Part shown: in pieces, positions 41,911 to 54,127 of the stretch | Position numbering within the stretch: position 1 is the stretch's first letter | Layout: the number at the start of each line of letters is the position of its first letter | From: Adenophora triphylla var. japonica | Taxonomy: Eukaryota > Streptophyta > Magnoliopsida > Asterales > Campanulaceae | DNA: 64,000 nt | Direction of reading: 5' to 3' | NCBI GenBank assembly: GCA_022495995.1 | Contig: JAFEMH010002089.1 | Location: 314,520 to 378,519, forward strand | The notes under the pieces: model-generated | What the model saw: the letters and a program-made list of their open reading frames with translations, nothing else | Databases searched by the model: none | Told to the model about the DNA's origin: nothing | Translations under genes and position numbers: made by a program

Positions 41911-43366
41911 TGTTGGGTATGCATATTTTAACCCTCCTATTTTGTATTAGATTTGATTGATACCATAACCTCCTATTTATTTTAAGGACTTTAGGACCCT
42001 ATGTAATGAAGCTTAGACTTCAATTTTTTAGCTAAGTCCATTTTATAGAATAGGTTAAATTTAGGCTTGAAGACTGGCTCAAAAATCTTTGGACCTAAGG
42101 ATTGCAGTTCAAGGGTTTCAGAACCGCCTTTTTTTTTTGAACCGCTTGGCAGAACCGCCTTTTTGCCTTGTGATTCCCTTCATCTGAAACCGCCTGAACA
42201 ACAAGTGCAAACCGCACTTGGAAATCCTTTTTCTGGTGGAACCGCTTTCATGTCAAACCGCCTTTATCCAGAACCGCTCCAATGATTGGCTACTTGAAGT
42301 GAACCTCTTTTGACCGTTGGAATCCACGTCAGCAATATCAAAAGTCAACTACCATATCTTGTCACGTGACTACTTTTCAGACAAGATCTGCAAGGATCTT
42401 GAAAAGGTGACAGATGTCCTAACCACCTTGATTGCAAATCGAGGTCCGATCGCCTTTACTCGCATCAACAGTTCCAAAGGACAAAAGTAGTTGCTGTGGA
42501 CCAATGGGATTGCATCAAGGACTGTCCTTTCAACAGCTGTGTCCAACGGCTATATTCCTGATGCTTGGGTATAAATACCCCTAATCTTCACCATTTGAAG
42601 ATTGCTTGAATCTTGAGAAATTGCTGTGTTCATGAGAAGTTGAAGTTCTGCCCAGAAATTCTTAGTCCTTTGAATCTTCATCTTCATACTTCAAGAAATA
42701 TTCCCCAGCCCAGAAATCAAGCCTTAACACATTCAAGAATCATTGTGCTCTACATCTCACAGATTTAAAGAGCCTTGATCTTGTTCTCACACACACACCT
42801 CTCTTGTTTAAACACATAGTTTATTCACTTGAGATACACTGGTTATAGTTTTGGATTTGTTCTTCATAGAAAAGATTTTATTGTACTTTGTAATCTCGCA
42901 ATACTTAATATAAAATCTCTCTTAGAAATCCAAGACTAACCATCTTGGTAGTGGACGTAGATCGTTTATCGATTGAACCACTCCAAATAGCGTGTTCTTA
43001 CTTTCTGCATTTATATTTCCTGTGCTTGCTAATTATTTATCTTTGTCTCTGTTTGATCTTTATTTAGCTATCCATTATTGTGAAATAGTGTTTGGAGTTA
43101 ACATAGTCAAAATACACGTGTTTGTAAAACTGCTCTCAACAAAACCGCACCACCAAAACCGCATTTTACAAAACCGCCTCTCAAAACCGCTTTACACTCT
43201 ATTATTCCACAGTGCATTTTACACTATCACTTGCAGTCTATTATCAACCGCAAGAGGATTTTGTAAGCAAGAGGTTGAGTTTTTAAAAGAGGGCGAAAAA
43301 TTTTAAACAGCCTATTCACCCCCTCTAGCCGTATTTTCACCCTTGTTGCCACCTTTGGGACCAACA
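41911..43366 (+). repeat. Sirevirus 5' LTR
   Basis: 1,456 bp, starting TGTTGGGTATG and ending GGGACCAACA. It contains 13 AACCGC motifs, eight within about 42115-42280 and five within 43140-43255. TATA-type GTATAAATACC near 42570 is the likely promoter. Confidence 0.95.
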
Positions 43367-43368
43367 AG

Positions 43369-43380
43369 TGGTATCAAAGC
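43369..43380 (+). promoter_or_regulatory. Sirevirus primer binding site
   Basis: TGGTATCAAAGC, two bases after the LTR, is one mismatch from the initiator-Met tRNA complement common in plant copia elements. Confidence 0.92.
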
Positions 43381-43435
43381 TTACACATTTTAAAACCATC
43401 GTTTTCAAGCTTGACGGCTTGTGTGCCGATTCAAT

Positions 43436-44436
43436 ATGGCAACCTCAAAGACAATGACTACCGTTAACTATTCACACATTCCAATGTTGGACGAAGACCA
43501 CTTTGACATCTGGAAGTGCCGAATGCTTATTCATTTGGAAACCATAGATGAAATGCTTTGGTGGAGTGCGTGATCAATGGCCCTCTAATTCCAATGAAGG
43601 CTAACACCGATGCAACCACCAATGCTGAAACTCCAGAGGTCAAAAAGCCAAAAGATGAGTGGTCGGATGAAGAGAAGAGAATAGTTGCCTTGGACGGCAA
43701 GGCGAGGTTCATCATTTACGGAACCCTCCCCGTATCAACTCTACGTAAAGTGATGTACCTCAAAACCGCAGCGGATGTGGGATGCCATAGAGAGCTACCT
43801 CGAAGGTGATGAAGAGTGCAAGGAAAACAAATTATACACTGTTGAAAGATCCTACAACAACTTCAATGTAAAACCCAACGAAACCTTGCGTCAAACCTAC
43901 GATCGCTATGTTGAGGTAGTTAATGCTTGTAGATCTCTTGGTAAAACTTTAACCGATAAGGAAATCAATATGACTTTCCTATCTCGCTTAGGTTCTAGAT
44001 GGGTAAATAAGGCTACCTCTCTAGAAGACTCCAAAGTATTGGGTACTTGGTCATTAAGTAACTTGTATGCCAATCTTAGAGTCTATGAACTTAAATTAAA
44101 TCATATAGAAGAGATAGAAGGGAAAACCAAATCGCTTTCTATGTCGTAGTGGAACATGAAGAGAAACCATCCACATTCAATCAAACCACCGATCCTTCTA
44201 TATCAACCTCATCACTCATCGAGATGGATGATGATGATTTTGCCATGTTTGTGAAAAGATTTCAAAAATTTAGAAAATCCTCAAAACCTTTCACAAAATC
44301 ATTTTCAAAAGGCAAACCTCCCGCAACATTTTCTAGGGCTGCAGATACAAAGAAGAAGAGTGACTTGGTATGCTACAACCGTAGGAAACCCGGCCACTTT
44401 GCATCCGAGTGTCCTCACCTAAATATGAATATATGA
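43436..44436 (+). pseudogene. Sirevirus gag, frameshifted
   Basis: ATG at 43436 (MATSKTMTTVNYSHIP). Gag blocks in order: LDEDHFDIWKCRMLIHLE, ALDGKARFIIYGTLP, MWDAIESYLEGDEECKENK, NETLRQTYDRYVEVVNA, MEHEEKPSTFNQ and a zinc knuckle. Frameshifts lie near 43555 and 43775, and a stop at 44147-44149. In the knuckle (CYNRRKPGHFASECP) the second Cys is Arg, which should impair RNA binding. Confidence 0.85.
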
Positions 44437-45446
44437 AAAAGAAAACTTTTCCTTCGAAATTTTCTCATCGTAAGGGAATGGTTGTTGAGGAGGAAGAGAA
44501 TTCCAAGGAATTAGCAACTTGGATTGAAACAGATTCTCGAGGATGAAAGTGACGGTGAAACCGAAGAGGTTAACCTCTCGCTTAGTTGCGACGCTTCGAT
44601 GACTCGGATTCGAATCATTTGAGTTGCATGATATGGAGGAAAAGGAGGTTTTTGCAAAACTTCCAAATTACAAATTGGATGATGATATTAAACTTACTCC
44701 TAGCGTTAAGATAGGAAATTGTTCGTACTCACGTCCCATTTTCTCATCTAAAAGCTGCTCCACCTTCAAAAGCTATTCCAAAGAAAATTTTGAAAAAGGT
44801 GGTGGAAGAGGTTTCTCCCATGGAACATGAAAAGATGTTCAAGGAAGCTGAAATGGTGATCCATCAATTCTCAAATCTTAAGAAAGCCTTAAGCTTAGCT
44901 CATGATGAACTTAATGCAGTACAAGACGGAGAAAAGCGTGATGAGGTCTGAAATTTCTAATCTTAAGGACCAAATCAAACAGATGACTCCTCTTCTTTGA
45001 TCAAAACCGCATCCTTGAAACTAAGGTTGCCGCACTTCAACTCGGGAATGATGACTTGGTAACCCAAATCGATGATCGCCAAAAGATTATTGATTCGTGG
45101 CTCAAGTCTCAATCCACCAAGGATAAAATATTGGACTTCCCAGTTCCTCCTGGAACTAAGGATGGTCTAGGGTTTGGATCCGAGGAAGAGGAGAAGTGTG
45201 CATCCTCGAGTGAAAAGGATGAGGAATTTCCGTAACTAACTAAAGAAATTCCCAAGGAGAAGCATGCTAAGGGAAAGGGTAAAGCAAGACAAGTAAATTA
45301 TGTCTACCCTAAAGGAAAGCAATATGGGAAGAATTACGTGTTAAAACCTAAGAATTACGTGGAAGCACTGAAGAGGAAATGGCTTATGGAATTGGTAGAA
45401 TCCTGCTCCAACCACTTACGGTGGAAAAGGCGGTTCTGCTAACTCC
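44437..45446 (+). pseudogene. Sirevirus gag C-terminal/linker region
   Basis: A long linker typical of Sirevirus Gag, in broken frames: acidic and lysine-rich stretches with coiled-coil character (for example KLDDDIKLTPSVK and a heptad-like stretch near 44820-45000). No catalytic motif. Confidence 0.5.
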
Positions 45447-46900
45447 GTGTCTGACCGCGTCTCTTCTTCAACCGCTCCTCCTGCCTTCAAAAGCAAGAAT
45501 AGCGTTCTCAGGAAAAACGTGGTCAAACCAAAGCCTGTTCCCTTTGTATCAGCTGGAATGTTAGCTGGGACCGCACCTCCCAAACCGCTTCCTTGTCCCA
45601 AACCGCATGCAACTCCTAAGAAGAGTAAGGAGTTAGTAAAACCTCATGAAGCTTGTAGCTATTATAAATGTTCTGTGTGTGATGGTTTAGGTCACAAGGC
45701 TGCAGAATGCCTTTTGCGGTTCACATCCAATGCCGGGAAGAGTAAACCTCCTTCTGTCAAGCGAGTGTGGGTCGTAAGGGTTGCTAACTTCAGGACCCAA
45801 GGAATAAAGGGGGACCTCGTTCTTAATGTTTACATTTCAGGTCCTCTCGCTTCATGGCTGGTCACTCCAAGGATAATGAATGGTATCTTGACGGTGGGTC
45901 GCTCAAGACATATGACTGGAGATAGATCATTACTTGAAGATGTCGTTGAAGCAAGTGGTCCATCTGTAACCTTTGGTGACAACAACAAAGGCAAGACCAT
46001 TGGATATGGTGTTTTAAGGAGAGGAAACCTAACTATTGAGAAGGTTTCTCTTGTCGATGGACTCAAGCACAACCTCCTTTCAATTTCTCAATTTTGCGAC
46101 AAAGGAATGCTTTGCAACTTCACGTCATCAAACTGCTTTATCAAAGATAGCATTTCCGGCGTCACCCTACTCACAGGGATTCGTAAGAGTAATATTTACA
46201 TTATTGATCTAAATTCTACATGTAGTATTACTAATCTCTGTTTTGTAGCTAAGAATGTGAGCGAAAATAGTTGGCTATGGCACAAGAGGTTGAGCCACTT
46301 GAACTTCAAGTATCTTGCAAAGATTGGTAGGGAAAACCTCGTTCGTGGTTTACCCAAAGTGGCTGACCACCATCCAGAGAAATGCAGTGCATGTCAGCTT
46401 GGTAAGCAATCCGCGTCGTCTTTCACCAGCAAGACCGCTCCTTCAACTTCAAGATGCTTACAATCGCTTCACATAGATTTGTTTGGACCCGTAACCACTT
46501 TGCCCGACATTGGAGGAAATAGATATACCTTAGTGGTGGTGGATGATTACTCAAGATATACGTGGGTTGAGATGATGATTTCCAAAGATGATTGTTATGA
46601 GATTCTCACCGCACTTTTAGACGGCTCCAAACTCAAAAAAGAAGACGACATCGTTAGTGTTCGATCGAGATAATGGAACGAGAATTCAAGAACAACGGTG
46701 TTGCTCGGTATTGTGATGACCATGGGATTGATCACAATTTTTCAACGGTGGTGTTCCACAACAAAATGGGGTTGTGGAAAGGAAGAATAGGACGTTGATT
46801 GAAATTTGGAAAGACAATGATATCCGAGCGAAGCTACCTCGGTATTTACGGGTGAAGCAATCAATACCGCATGCTTCACTCGAACCGCTCCCTCATCAAC
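45447..46900 (+). pseudogene. Sirevirus second zinc knuckle, protease and integrase, broken
   Basis: An open frame of 408 codons (45447-46673) reads a second knuckle (CSVCDGLGHKAAEC), protease-region sequence (SRHMTGDRSLL, then KHNLLSISQFCDKG), GAG-pre-integrase (WLWHKRLSHLNFKYLAKIG), the HHCC motif with CSACQLGKQ, and the first integrase Asp in HIDLFGPV. The protease D-S-G is destroyed by a shift (near 45890 the neighbouring frame reads YLDGG). A further shift near 46665 separates off DNGT (second Asp) and NGVVERKNRT (catalytic Glu). All three integrase acidic residues are still encoded, but not in one frame. Confidence 0.85.
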
Positions 46901-47498
46901 AAAACCTATAATAAGACTCCCTATGAGCTTTGGCGAGGAAGAACCCCCAACATTGCATTCTTCAAGATCTTTGGTGCAAATGCTTTGTCCTCTACAACGG
47001 AAGAGAAAATAGAGGTAAATTCGGAGCCAAGGCCGACGAAGGTATTTTTGTTGAGTATGCTAAACATTCTAAAGCTTTTCGTGTTTTCAATAAAACTCGT
47101 TTAAAAATAGTTGAGTCTGTCCATGTTACTTTTGATGAGCATTCTCTCCTTGAGCCACATTTGGCTCCAAATGTTCTTGATGATTTTGTTGAGCATAATG
47201 AACCGGGTGAACCATCTCAAACCGCACTGAACCTCAACCGCAAAATCCGGCACCCTCAACCGAAATTCCCCCAAACCGCACTTTTGAAACCGCACCCGAA
47301 ATTCCCATTCCGGATGCAACTTCAAGGAAGAAGAAGTGAGAATTCCCTATCCAGCTTATAGAACCTCTTCGTCAACTTACATTCCATGACTTCGCTGAAG
47401 GATCTAACGACGTTCCAATTTAAGATCTTCAGCAAACCTCAGTCCAACCAGACTTACCCCCGGAGGTTCGTGAAGTCAACAGTCACCCCCTCACAAAT
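46901..47498 (+). pseudogene. Sirevirus integrase C-terminus and linker
   Basis: Reads NKTPYELWRGRTPNIAFFKI in one frame, then FVEYAKHSKAFRVFN and VHVTFDEHSLLEP in another: the usual copia integrase tail. The linker that follows is dense in AACCGC motifs (six at 46860-47290). Confidence 0.75.
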
Positions 47499-49099
47499 GT
47501 GATTGGTGATCTATTTTTCGGTGTTCAAACAAGGAGATCGAATTATGATGAGCATACTTCACTTTTGTCTCAAGTTGAACCCAAGAAGATTGATGAAGCA
47601 CTCCAAGATTCCAGTTGGGTCGTTGCTATGAAAGAAGAACTCAACCAGTTTGAAAGATGCAAGGTCTGGACTTTGGTGCCTAGACCTCAGGATCAAGGAG
47701 TGATAGGAACTAAGTGGGTATTTAGGAATAAGATGGATGAGAATCATCACTAGGAATAAAGCAAGGTTGGTTGCACAAGGATATAGGCAAGAAGAAGGAA
47801 TTGATTATGACGAAACCTTTGCTCCAGTTGCAAGATTGGAAGCTATCAGAATCTTCTTAGCCTACGCCTCTTTCAAGCATTTCAAGTTATATCAAATGGA
47901 CGTAAAGAGTGCATTCCTCAACGGCGAACTGCAAGAGACCGTGTATGTTGCTCAACCTCCTAGATTTGAAGACTCTAATTTTCCCAATCATGTCTACAAA
48001 CTCCAGAAAGCTTTGTATGGACTTAAGCAAGCTCCAAGGGCATGGTATGAGACTCTCTCTAAATTTTTACTAGAAAAAGGATTTAAACGTGGTAAAATCG
48101 ATACAACTCTTTTTATTGCCAAATATAATGAGCATACTTTACTTGTTCAAATTTATGTTGATGATATTATTTTTGGTTCTACTAATGAGTTGCTTTGTAA
48201 GCGTTTTGAAAAGCTAATGAAAAGCAAGTTTGAGATGAGCATGATGGGAGAATTAACATTCTTCCTCGGGCTTCAAATCAAGCAATGCGAAGAAGGTATC
48301 TTCATCAGCCAAGCCAAGTACACCAAGGAGTTAATAAAGAAGTTTGGATTAGAAAATGCTAAAGCATATGATACTCCTATGGCCACCGGCAATAAGCTAG
48401 ATAAAGATCTCAAAGGTAAGAAAGTTGATCGAGACTTTATATCGAGGTATGATCGGCTCATTACTTTACTTAATCGCTAGTAGGCACGATATCATGTTTA
48501 GTGTACGTGTATGTGCTCGCTATCAGCGGATCCTAGAGAAGCACATCTTATTGCAGTCAAGCGTATAATCCGCTATTTATCTGGAACCACTAACCTTGGA
48601 CTTTGGTATTCCAAAGATTCGAACTTCGATCTTATAGGTTATTCAGATGCAGATTATGCAGCTTGTACTATTGACAGGAAAAGCACTAGTGGTACTTGTC
48701 ATTTCCTCGGGAACAGACTAGTTGCTTGGGCCAGCAAGAAGCAAGCATCGCTTTCAGTGTCAACAACAGAGGCCGAGTATATTCTTGCTGGTAATTGTTC
48801 TTTGTCAAATCCTTTGGATGAAGCGGCGGTTGGTGGACTATGGAATCCATGAAGGGAATTGCCCCATCATGTGTGACAACACTTCAACAATTTCAGTCTC
48901 CAACAACCCTGTCATGCATTCCAAGACCAAGCATATAGATATCAAGTATCATTTCCTCAAAGATCATGTGGAGAAGAGGAATATCCATTTAGAGTACGTG
49001 GGGACAGACAACCAGATTGCTGATATCCTCACAAAGGCTCTTGACTCCAAGAGATTTTCTTTTCTCAGAGGAGAAATGGGTATGCTTGAACTTAAATAA
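47499..49099 (+). pseudogene. Sirevirus reverse transcriptase and RNase H
   Basis: RT blocks: [98 protein letters not shown] and the catalytic YVDDIIFGS. RNase H: LIGYSDADYAACTIDRKSTS, WASKKQASLSVSTTEAEY, then HIDIKYHFLKDHV. A shift occurs near 47745, a stop at 48478-48480 and a shift near 48820. The stretch contains no AACCGC, in contrast to the rest of the element. The pol frame ends at TAA 49097-49099. Confidence 0.9.
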
Positions 49100-49708
49100 A
49101 TTCCATACTTTTTATTGGCTAACTTGTTTGTTGAGTCTAGGTTGAAATTCCTTTGGGAATCAAACCGCTTCTGTTGAACCGCCTGCATGCAAACCGCAAG
49201 ATATCCAACCGCCTGCATCCAACCACTACTTCCAAACCGCTTGATGCAGTCTGACCGCTTGGATCAAAACCGCGTTTCAACAAGAAGTAAAATCTGTCTA
49301 TTTTCTTTATTTATCTTAAATAAAAAAAAAAAAAAAAAAAAAAAAAACTGTTCAAATTCCTTTATTTATTTTTTAGTCCTTATTTTTGACAAAAGGGTAT
49401 TTTTGCAAATGTTTTCCCTCAAAAATTCAAAATTTTAGAGCATTTAATGCTAAGGGGACATGAGCATTTAAAGCCTTCATGTCAGCCGTCATAGAGAGAT
49501 GTGCAGGAGGTGAAAGGGTGTAACAGTTGGGTTAATTTCAATCATTCCTTCGCCAACCGCTCCACCCCTTCACCCTATATAAACCTAAGTTGGTGAAATT
49601 CTTCCTTTCTTCCTCGCCAACTCTCTGTACACCGTACTCTCTCTACCAAACTCTCTCTCTCTCTAAAACCCTTTACAAAAACCTTCATTTTTCTTATTTA
49701 AATCATCA
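49100..49708 (+). other. Sirevirus spacer between pol and env-like gene
   Basis: Holds seven ACCGC motifs within about 49165-49275, an A tract of about 26 (49321-49348), and a probable promoter: CTATATAAACC near 49575 upstream of the ATG at 49709. This suggests separate transcription of the downstream gene. Confidence 0.5.
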
Positions 49709-52700
49709 ATGGCAACAACTTCAAAACCTTCAACTTCAAAAAGGCAAAGAGCATCTACCACTGCTAGGGCAAAGAAACCTATCTTGGACATGGTAACAAA
49801 TCTCTAACCCTAACCTTTAATTTCTTCAAAATCTGCCATGGATGAACCAATAAACTGTTCGTATGCCCTGCTTAGATTTCTGATGATTTTGAACTGATTT
49901 CTTGACCATTTTTGATAAAATTTGTTGGGTTTTGCTCGTAATCATGCCTAGATTTACATTCTGAAGTTTATTTCATGATCAATGCATGATTTGAGTACTG
50001 ATTTTATGATTTTCAGTTTATACACTTCGAAAACCCACTTTCTTGTTCTTGGTGTTTATAAATGATTCTGGGTAAAGGTTGAAATTTTATTGATATATTG
50101 TTAATCCCCTTCCCAATGTGATCATTTTGATATATTATTTGCTCATTTTGGTTAAGTTTCATGTATCTCTGTTCTTAGTGTTCTTGAATGTTCTTGGTGT
50201 TCTTCACAAAACCCATGAACTGTTCTTGAAAAATCACATGTTTTGATTGCCTTGATTCTGAGAAAGTATTTTCCAACACTTAGAAAAAATTTCAACTTTA
50301 TCAGATTTTTGATTTCATTTTGGTTTGAAACCGCTTAATTGCAACCGCTTAGGAATTTTGTTTCAAACCGCTCCTCATTTTTAACCTTAACCGCATGTTC
50401 TAAAACCGCCTTTTCAAATACTTTGAAACCGCATGCTGGTCAAATTCCTTCCTTCTTTGATTTTGAGATTTTTACTAAGTATATAGGCTGGAAATCAAGA
50501 AATTCCTCTCTAATCACTGCTTGCAGTGTGGGATAAGTTTGGATTACAATGCCACGTACTTAAGTAATTTTGCTCTCAAATCCTCATTATTTGTTGAGTA
50601 TTCATGGTTTCACTTGGGGTTTGAAATTCTTAAACCGCACCATTGCTCAACCGCTTAGTGCTCAAACCACATGTGAACTATGAATACACAAATGGATCTA
50701 ACACTTGAAATTTTATTTTATAGGATCCTACTACTTTCCTACCTGGGTGGGAAGTGAATGAGGAAGAGCTCAAAACAGATGCTCTAGGAAGCGGAGTTGC
50801 CGAGGAAGCTCGTAGTCTCGTGCATCCTACCGCTCTTCACCAAGAAGCGTAACTTTATTGTACCATCTTTTGTGGATCAATTCTTTGCAACCGCTAAGAA
50901 GGATTCCAGCAGTTCTTGAACAAGGCCGAGAGTTTCGCTGACCGCCGTAGTTCAAGTGGATGAAGCTCTCCATAGACTACATTGACATAAGAAGACTCTT
51001 CGTATTTACCGTCGCGGAGCTCCCTTAGAGGTTGATCAAAGTTATTCAAGACAATGCCGCTTTCCAAACCGCCAAAGTGGATACCTTATCCAAGAAGTAC
51101 AAGAAGATCCCAAGAAAGAACTTTGGTGAACTCGATGAACTTCATAGGTCATCTAGTAGGGAGATCTATTTGTGGGAAAGACTGGAACCACAACAATTTC
51201 ACATCCCAACAATGGATGTACAAAGGCCGCTATCTTTATGGAGATCAAGCCGCACCGGCCAAGGATCCTTTATTTTGAGATTAAGGATAGCATAGAGACC
51301 TATCACCCAAAATCAAAGGTGAAGATCGAGGTGGAGACCATTCTCGCAGATCCTAACCGCCCGTTGATGGACTATGAGCACTTGGATGAAATGGTCACCA
51401 AGAATCCAGATCTTATGGTGGACTCGCTCGATGATTCCCTTGGATTGCTAGCATGCCATACTTTCAGGTATGCCAATGATGATGCTTTGTACAAGTCGTT
51501 GTATGATGCGTATACATATCCTCAAGGAACCATATGAGCTCGTAGATCCTTCAACCGCTCCTCAAACCAAAGCACCCAAGCGGCCCAGAAGCCCCAAGCA
51601 AGAGCCGAACCGCCTCGTAAAAGGCCAAGACCGCTCCTCCAACCAAACCGCCTACAACTGATGATGGAGCTGGTACTAGCAAAAGGAAGAAGAAGGAAAG
51701 ACAGCCTGAAACCATGAACTTGGTGGATGAAGAGGATGAAGAAGAGGAAGACCCAAGTATTCCCAACTTGGTGGCTAGAGCCAAAAGGGCTAGGGATGAG
51801 ATGGCTGGGTTGACTGTGGAAGAACAGATGAAGGTTCTCCAAGATAAGATTGCTAGATTGGCCAAGGAGCAAGCTGAGAAGTATCAGGCCAAGGGAAAAT
51901 CAACCACTGAAGCTGGAACCGCCTCACCCCATGAACCGCCTCCAGAAACCCAACCGCCTCCATCTCCTCAAACCTCTCCTGTCCAATCTCCAAACCAATC
52001 CCCAGCCCAATCCCCTGCCAACTCTCAATCCAAATCTCCATCCAAAGCCAAATCCATAACCCCTTCCCCCAACAAAACCGCACAATCTCAGGGGGAGAAA
52101 CCCAAGAGGAAGAAAATGGCTGCTAAGAAGAAACCCTTCAAGAAAACCAAGCCTGTCCAACCCTCACCCTCTCCCTCACCTCCTAAAAATTCCCCTCTTC
52201 CATCCCCTCAAAATTCCCCCCCAATCACCTCCTCAAGACTCTCCTTCACCTTCCACCAGACAATCCCTTTCCCCATTATCCTCTCAATCACCATATAACT
52301 CACTCCCAACATTCCCATTCCATGAACTCCCAACATTCCAACCAAACACCTACTCACTCGCCTTACCAACAATGGCAGCCCAAACCTTCGCTTGACATGC
52401 TACCTCTAAGTCGCTTAGAGATGATCCAACCCCGACAATTCCCTAACAAAAACCGCTCCCCTACACCTAACCGCTCTAAATCCAACTCTCCTTCAAAATC
52501 CCCTCCTCCACAAAAATCACCCAACCACCAAAAGTCTCCTCCTCAAACAAATACTCAAACCAAAACCGCTCCTGAAACTACCCAAACACAACCACCTCCT
52601 ATATTTCCAACCGCTTCTACCTCAACCGCACCTCCTTCTGACTATTCCCAAATCCTTCAAACCCTTTCCCTCATCCAAAGCCAACTCCTAATAAACCAAG

Positions 52701-53090
52701 GTCATGTCATTAAGCTGACCGCTTCCAATGACATCCTAACCGCTTCCAATGCTTCCCTCCAAACCTCTCTCTCAAATCTCTCTGAGTTCTTCATGCCAAG
52801 GTAGAGTCTCAATCCCTGGAGATGGCAACCCTTAATTCAACATTGCTTGATGCCATTTAGGGGGAGAGATCTACAAAGAAACCTTCCATCCTCCTCAATC
52901 AAGCCTGATGATCAAACCGCGTCTCTTATCAAAACTGCGGTTGAAGAAGGATTGGTCAAAGCCTTAAGTGAAATTCAAGAGAAGGTCTGCAATTCCATTG
53001 AGAAAGACCTTGGGATCTCGACCTCAAAACTTATTTCCACCTTAAACCTGCATCGCAAATGGCACGTATTGTCCAAACCGCCTTGAATTC
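49709..53090 (+). pseudogene. Sirevirus env-like gene, one intron, frameshifted
   Basis: Exon 1 (49709-49792) starts MATTSKPSTSKRQRASTTAR in good plant start context. A 931-bp GT-AG intron (49793-50723) leads in phase 0 to exon 2, reading DPTTFLPGWEVNEEELKTDA. Frames then shift near 50830, 50930 and 51170, with recognisable blocks RNFIVPSFVDQF, DWNHNNFTSQQWMYKGRYLY and LLACHTFRYANDDALYKSLY; this resembles the putative plant transposon protein domain. A basic region, an acidic stretch (VDEEDEEEEDPS), a long Pro/Ser-rich domain (51900-52640) and a coiled-coil-like end follow. Pro-rich plus coiled-coil is typical of SIRE1-type env-like ORFs. I see no convincing signal peptide, so an envelope function is doubtful. 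Confidence 0.65.
49793..50723 (+). other. intron of the env-like gene
   Basis: Donor ATG|GTAACA and acceptor TTTTATAG|GAT. The AT- and T-rich interior is typical of plant introns, with eight AACCGC motifs clustered at about 50330-50440 and 50630-50665. Splicing is inferred from the phase-0 join and the composition, not observed. Confidence 0.6.
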
Positions 53091-54114
53091 TCTTAGAGAA
53101 GATGTTCGAGCAAATTGACATATTCAAGGTGGACTCCAAGGTAAATCTGAATGTGTTGGAGATGCCTCAATGGCAAAGCTAAATGAGATTCAGGATGAAT
53201 TTAACACCGCCCTGACAACCCGAAGGCCGGATTCATCGCCAAGATTGAAGCCGAAATTCATGACCTGAAAACCTCTCTCGAGAGTTACCATTGATCTTGA
53301 TCCAATGAAGGAAGCTATCCAAGAGCAAACCGTCGTGCAGGAGGAGATCCATACTATTTTCAATTCCCTTTATTCATCCCTCCACGTGCACCGGATACCA
53401 TCGTAGACAACCTTATGGAAAACACCAAAGTGGTTGGTGCCACCAATTCTACCTCTCGCTCATTCTCGTGAATGCCTTAAAGAAGCTTGAAGCTACTCTC
53501 ACCGTAACCGCAGAGGAAGTAAGAAGACTAAGGAAAGCGTTTGCACTCGACCATTCTAGAGCCGGGGCCCAGCTGAGCCGAGCATGAAGTGAACAAGCCG
53601 CCTCAATGATAAACCGCTTTTCCTTGTATTTTTTGGTAAGTTTGGACCACACTTTCTTTGTATCTTCCTTTGTCCAACTTACTTCATTTTTTTGTAATCT
53701 TGTAATTTCCTTTCATTCCCGTACTTGTAATCATCTCGAGGAATTAATGGAAATTGCATCATGGTTCCAAAACTTTGTTCATTCAAACTCGCTTGTTTGT
53801 AGAACATTGAAACCGCTTAAAGGTCTTAAACCTCATTCAAATATTTTTCAACTTAAAAATCACTCTTTTGAATTGATGTTTAAACATTCAGTTTAAACTG
53901 CACTTTGAACATAAACTCATACTTTTTAAGTGCACTGAATGCATTTCTATACTCTTCAATTTGTAAGTTTTTATTCTTTCAAAAGTATAGAAATCTATAG
54001 CTTAAGCTAGTGTGTGCATTGACTTGGGACATGACTTACCATGTTAATTCTTATGGACATGTTTTTACCAAGTACAATGATTGCTTTTGCTGTAGTAGGT
54101 AATGGCATCAATCA
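53091..54114 (+). other. Sirevirus 3' non-coding region
   Basis: Decayed coding-like remnants to about 53590, then AT-rich DNA with a few AACCGC motifs, ending just before the polypurine tract. No intact ORF. Confidence 0.5.
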
Positions 54115-54127
54115 AATAGGGGGAGAT
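54115..54127 (+). promoter_or_regulatory. Sirevirus polypurine tract
   Basis: AATAGGGGGAGAT directly before the 3' LTR, the expected plus-strand priming site. Confidence 0.9.

Noticed and set aside
49709..53090. A genuine envelope glycoprotein
   Set aside because: No convincing signal peptide, furin-like site or membrane anchor was seen; the gene is called env-like only from position and Pro-rich/coiled-coil layout.
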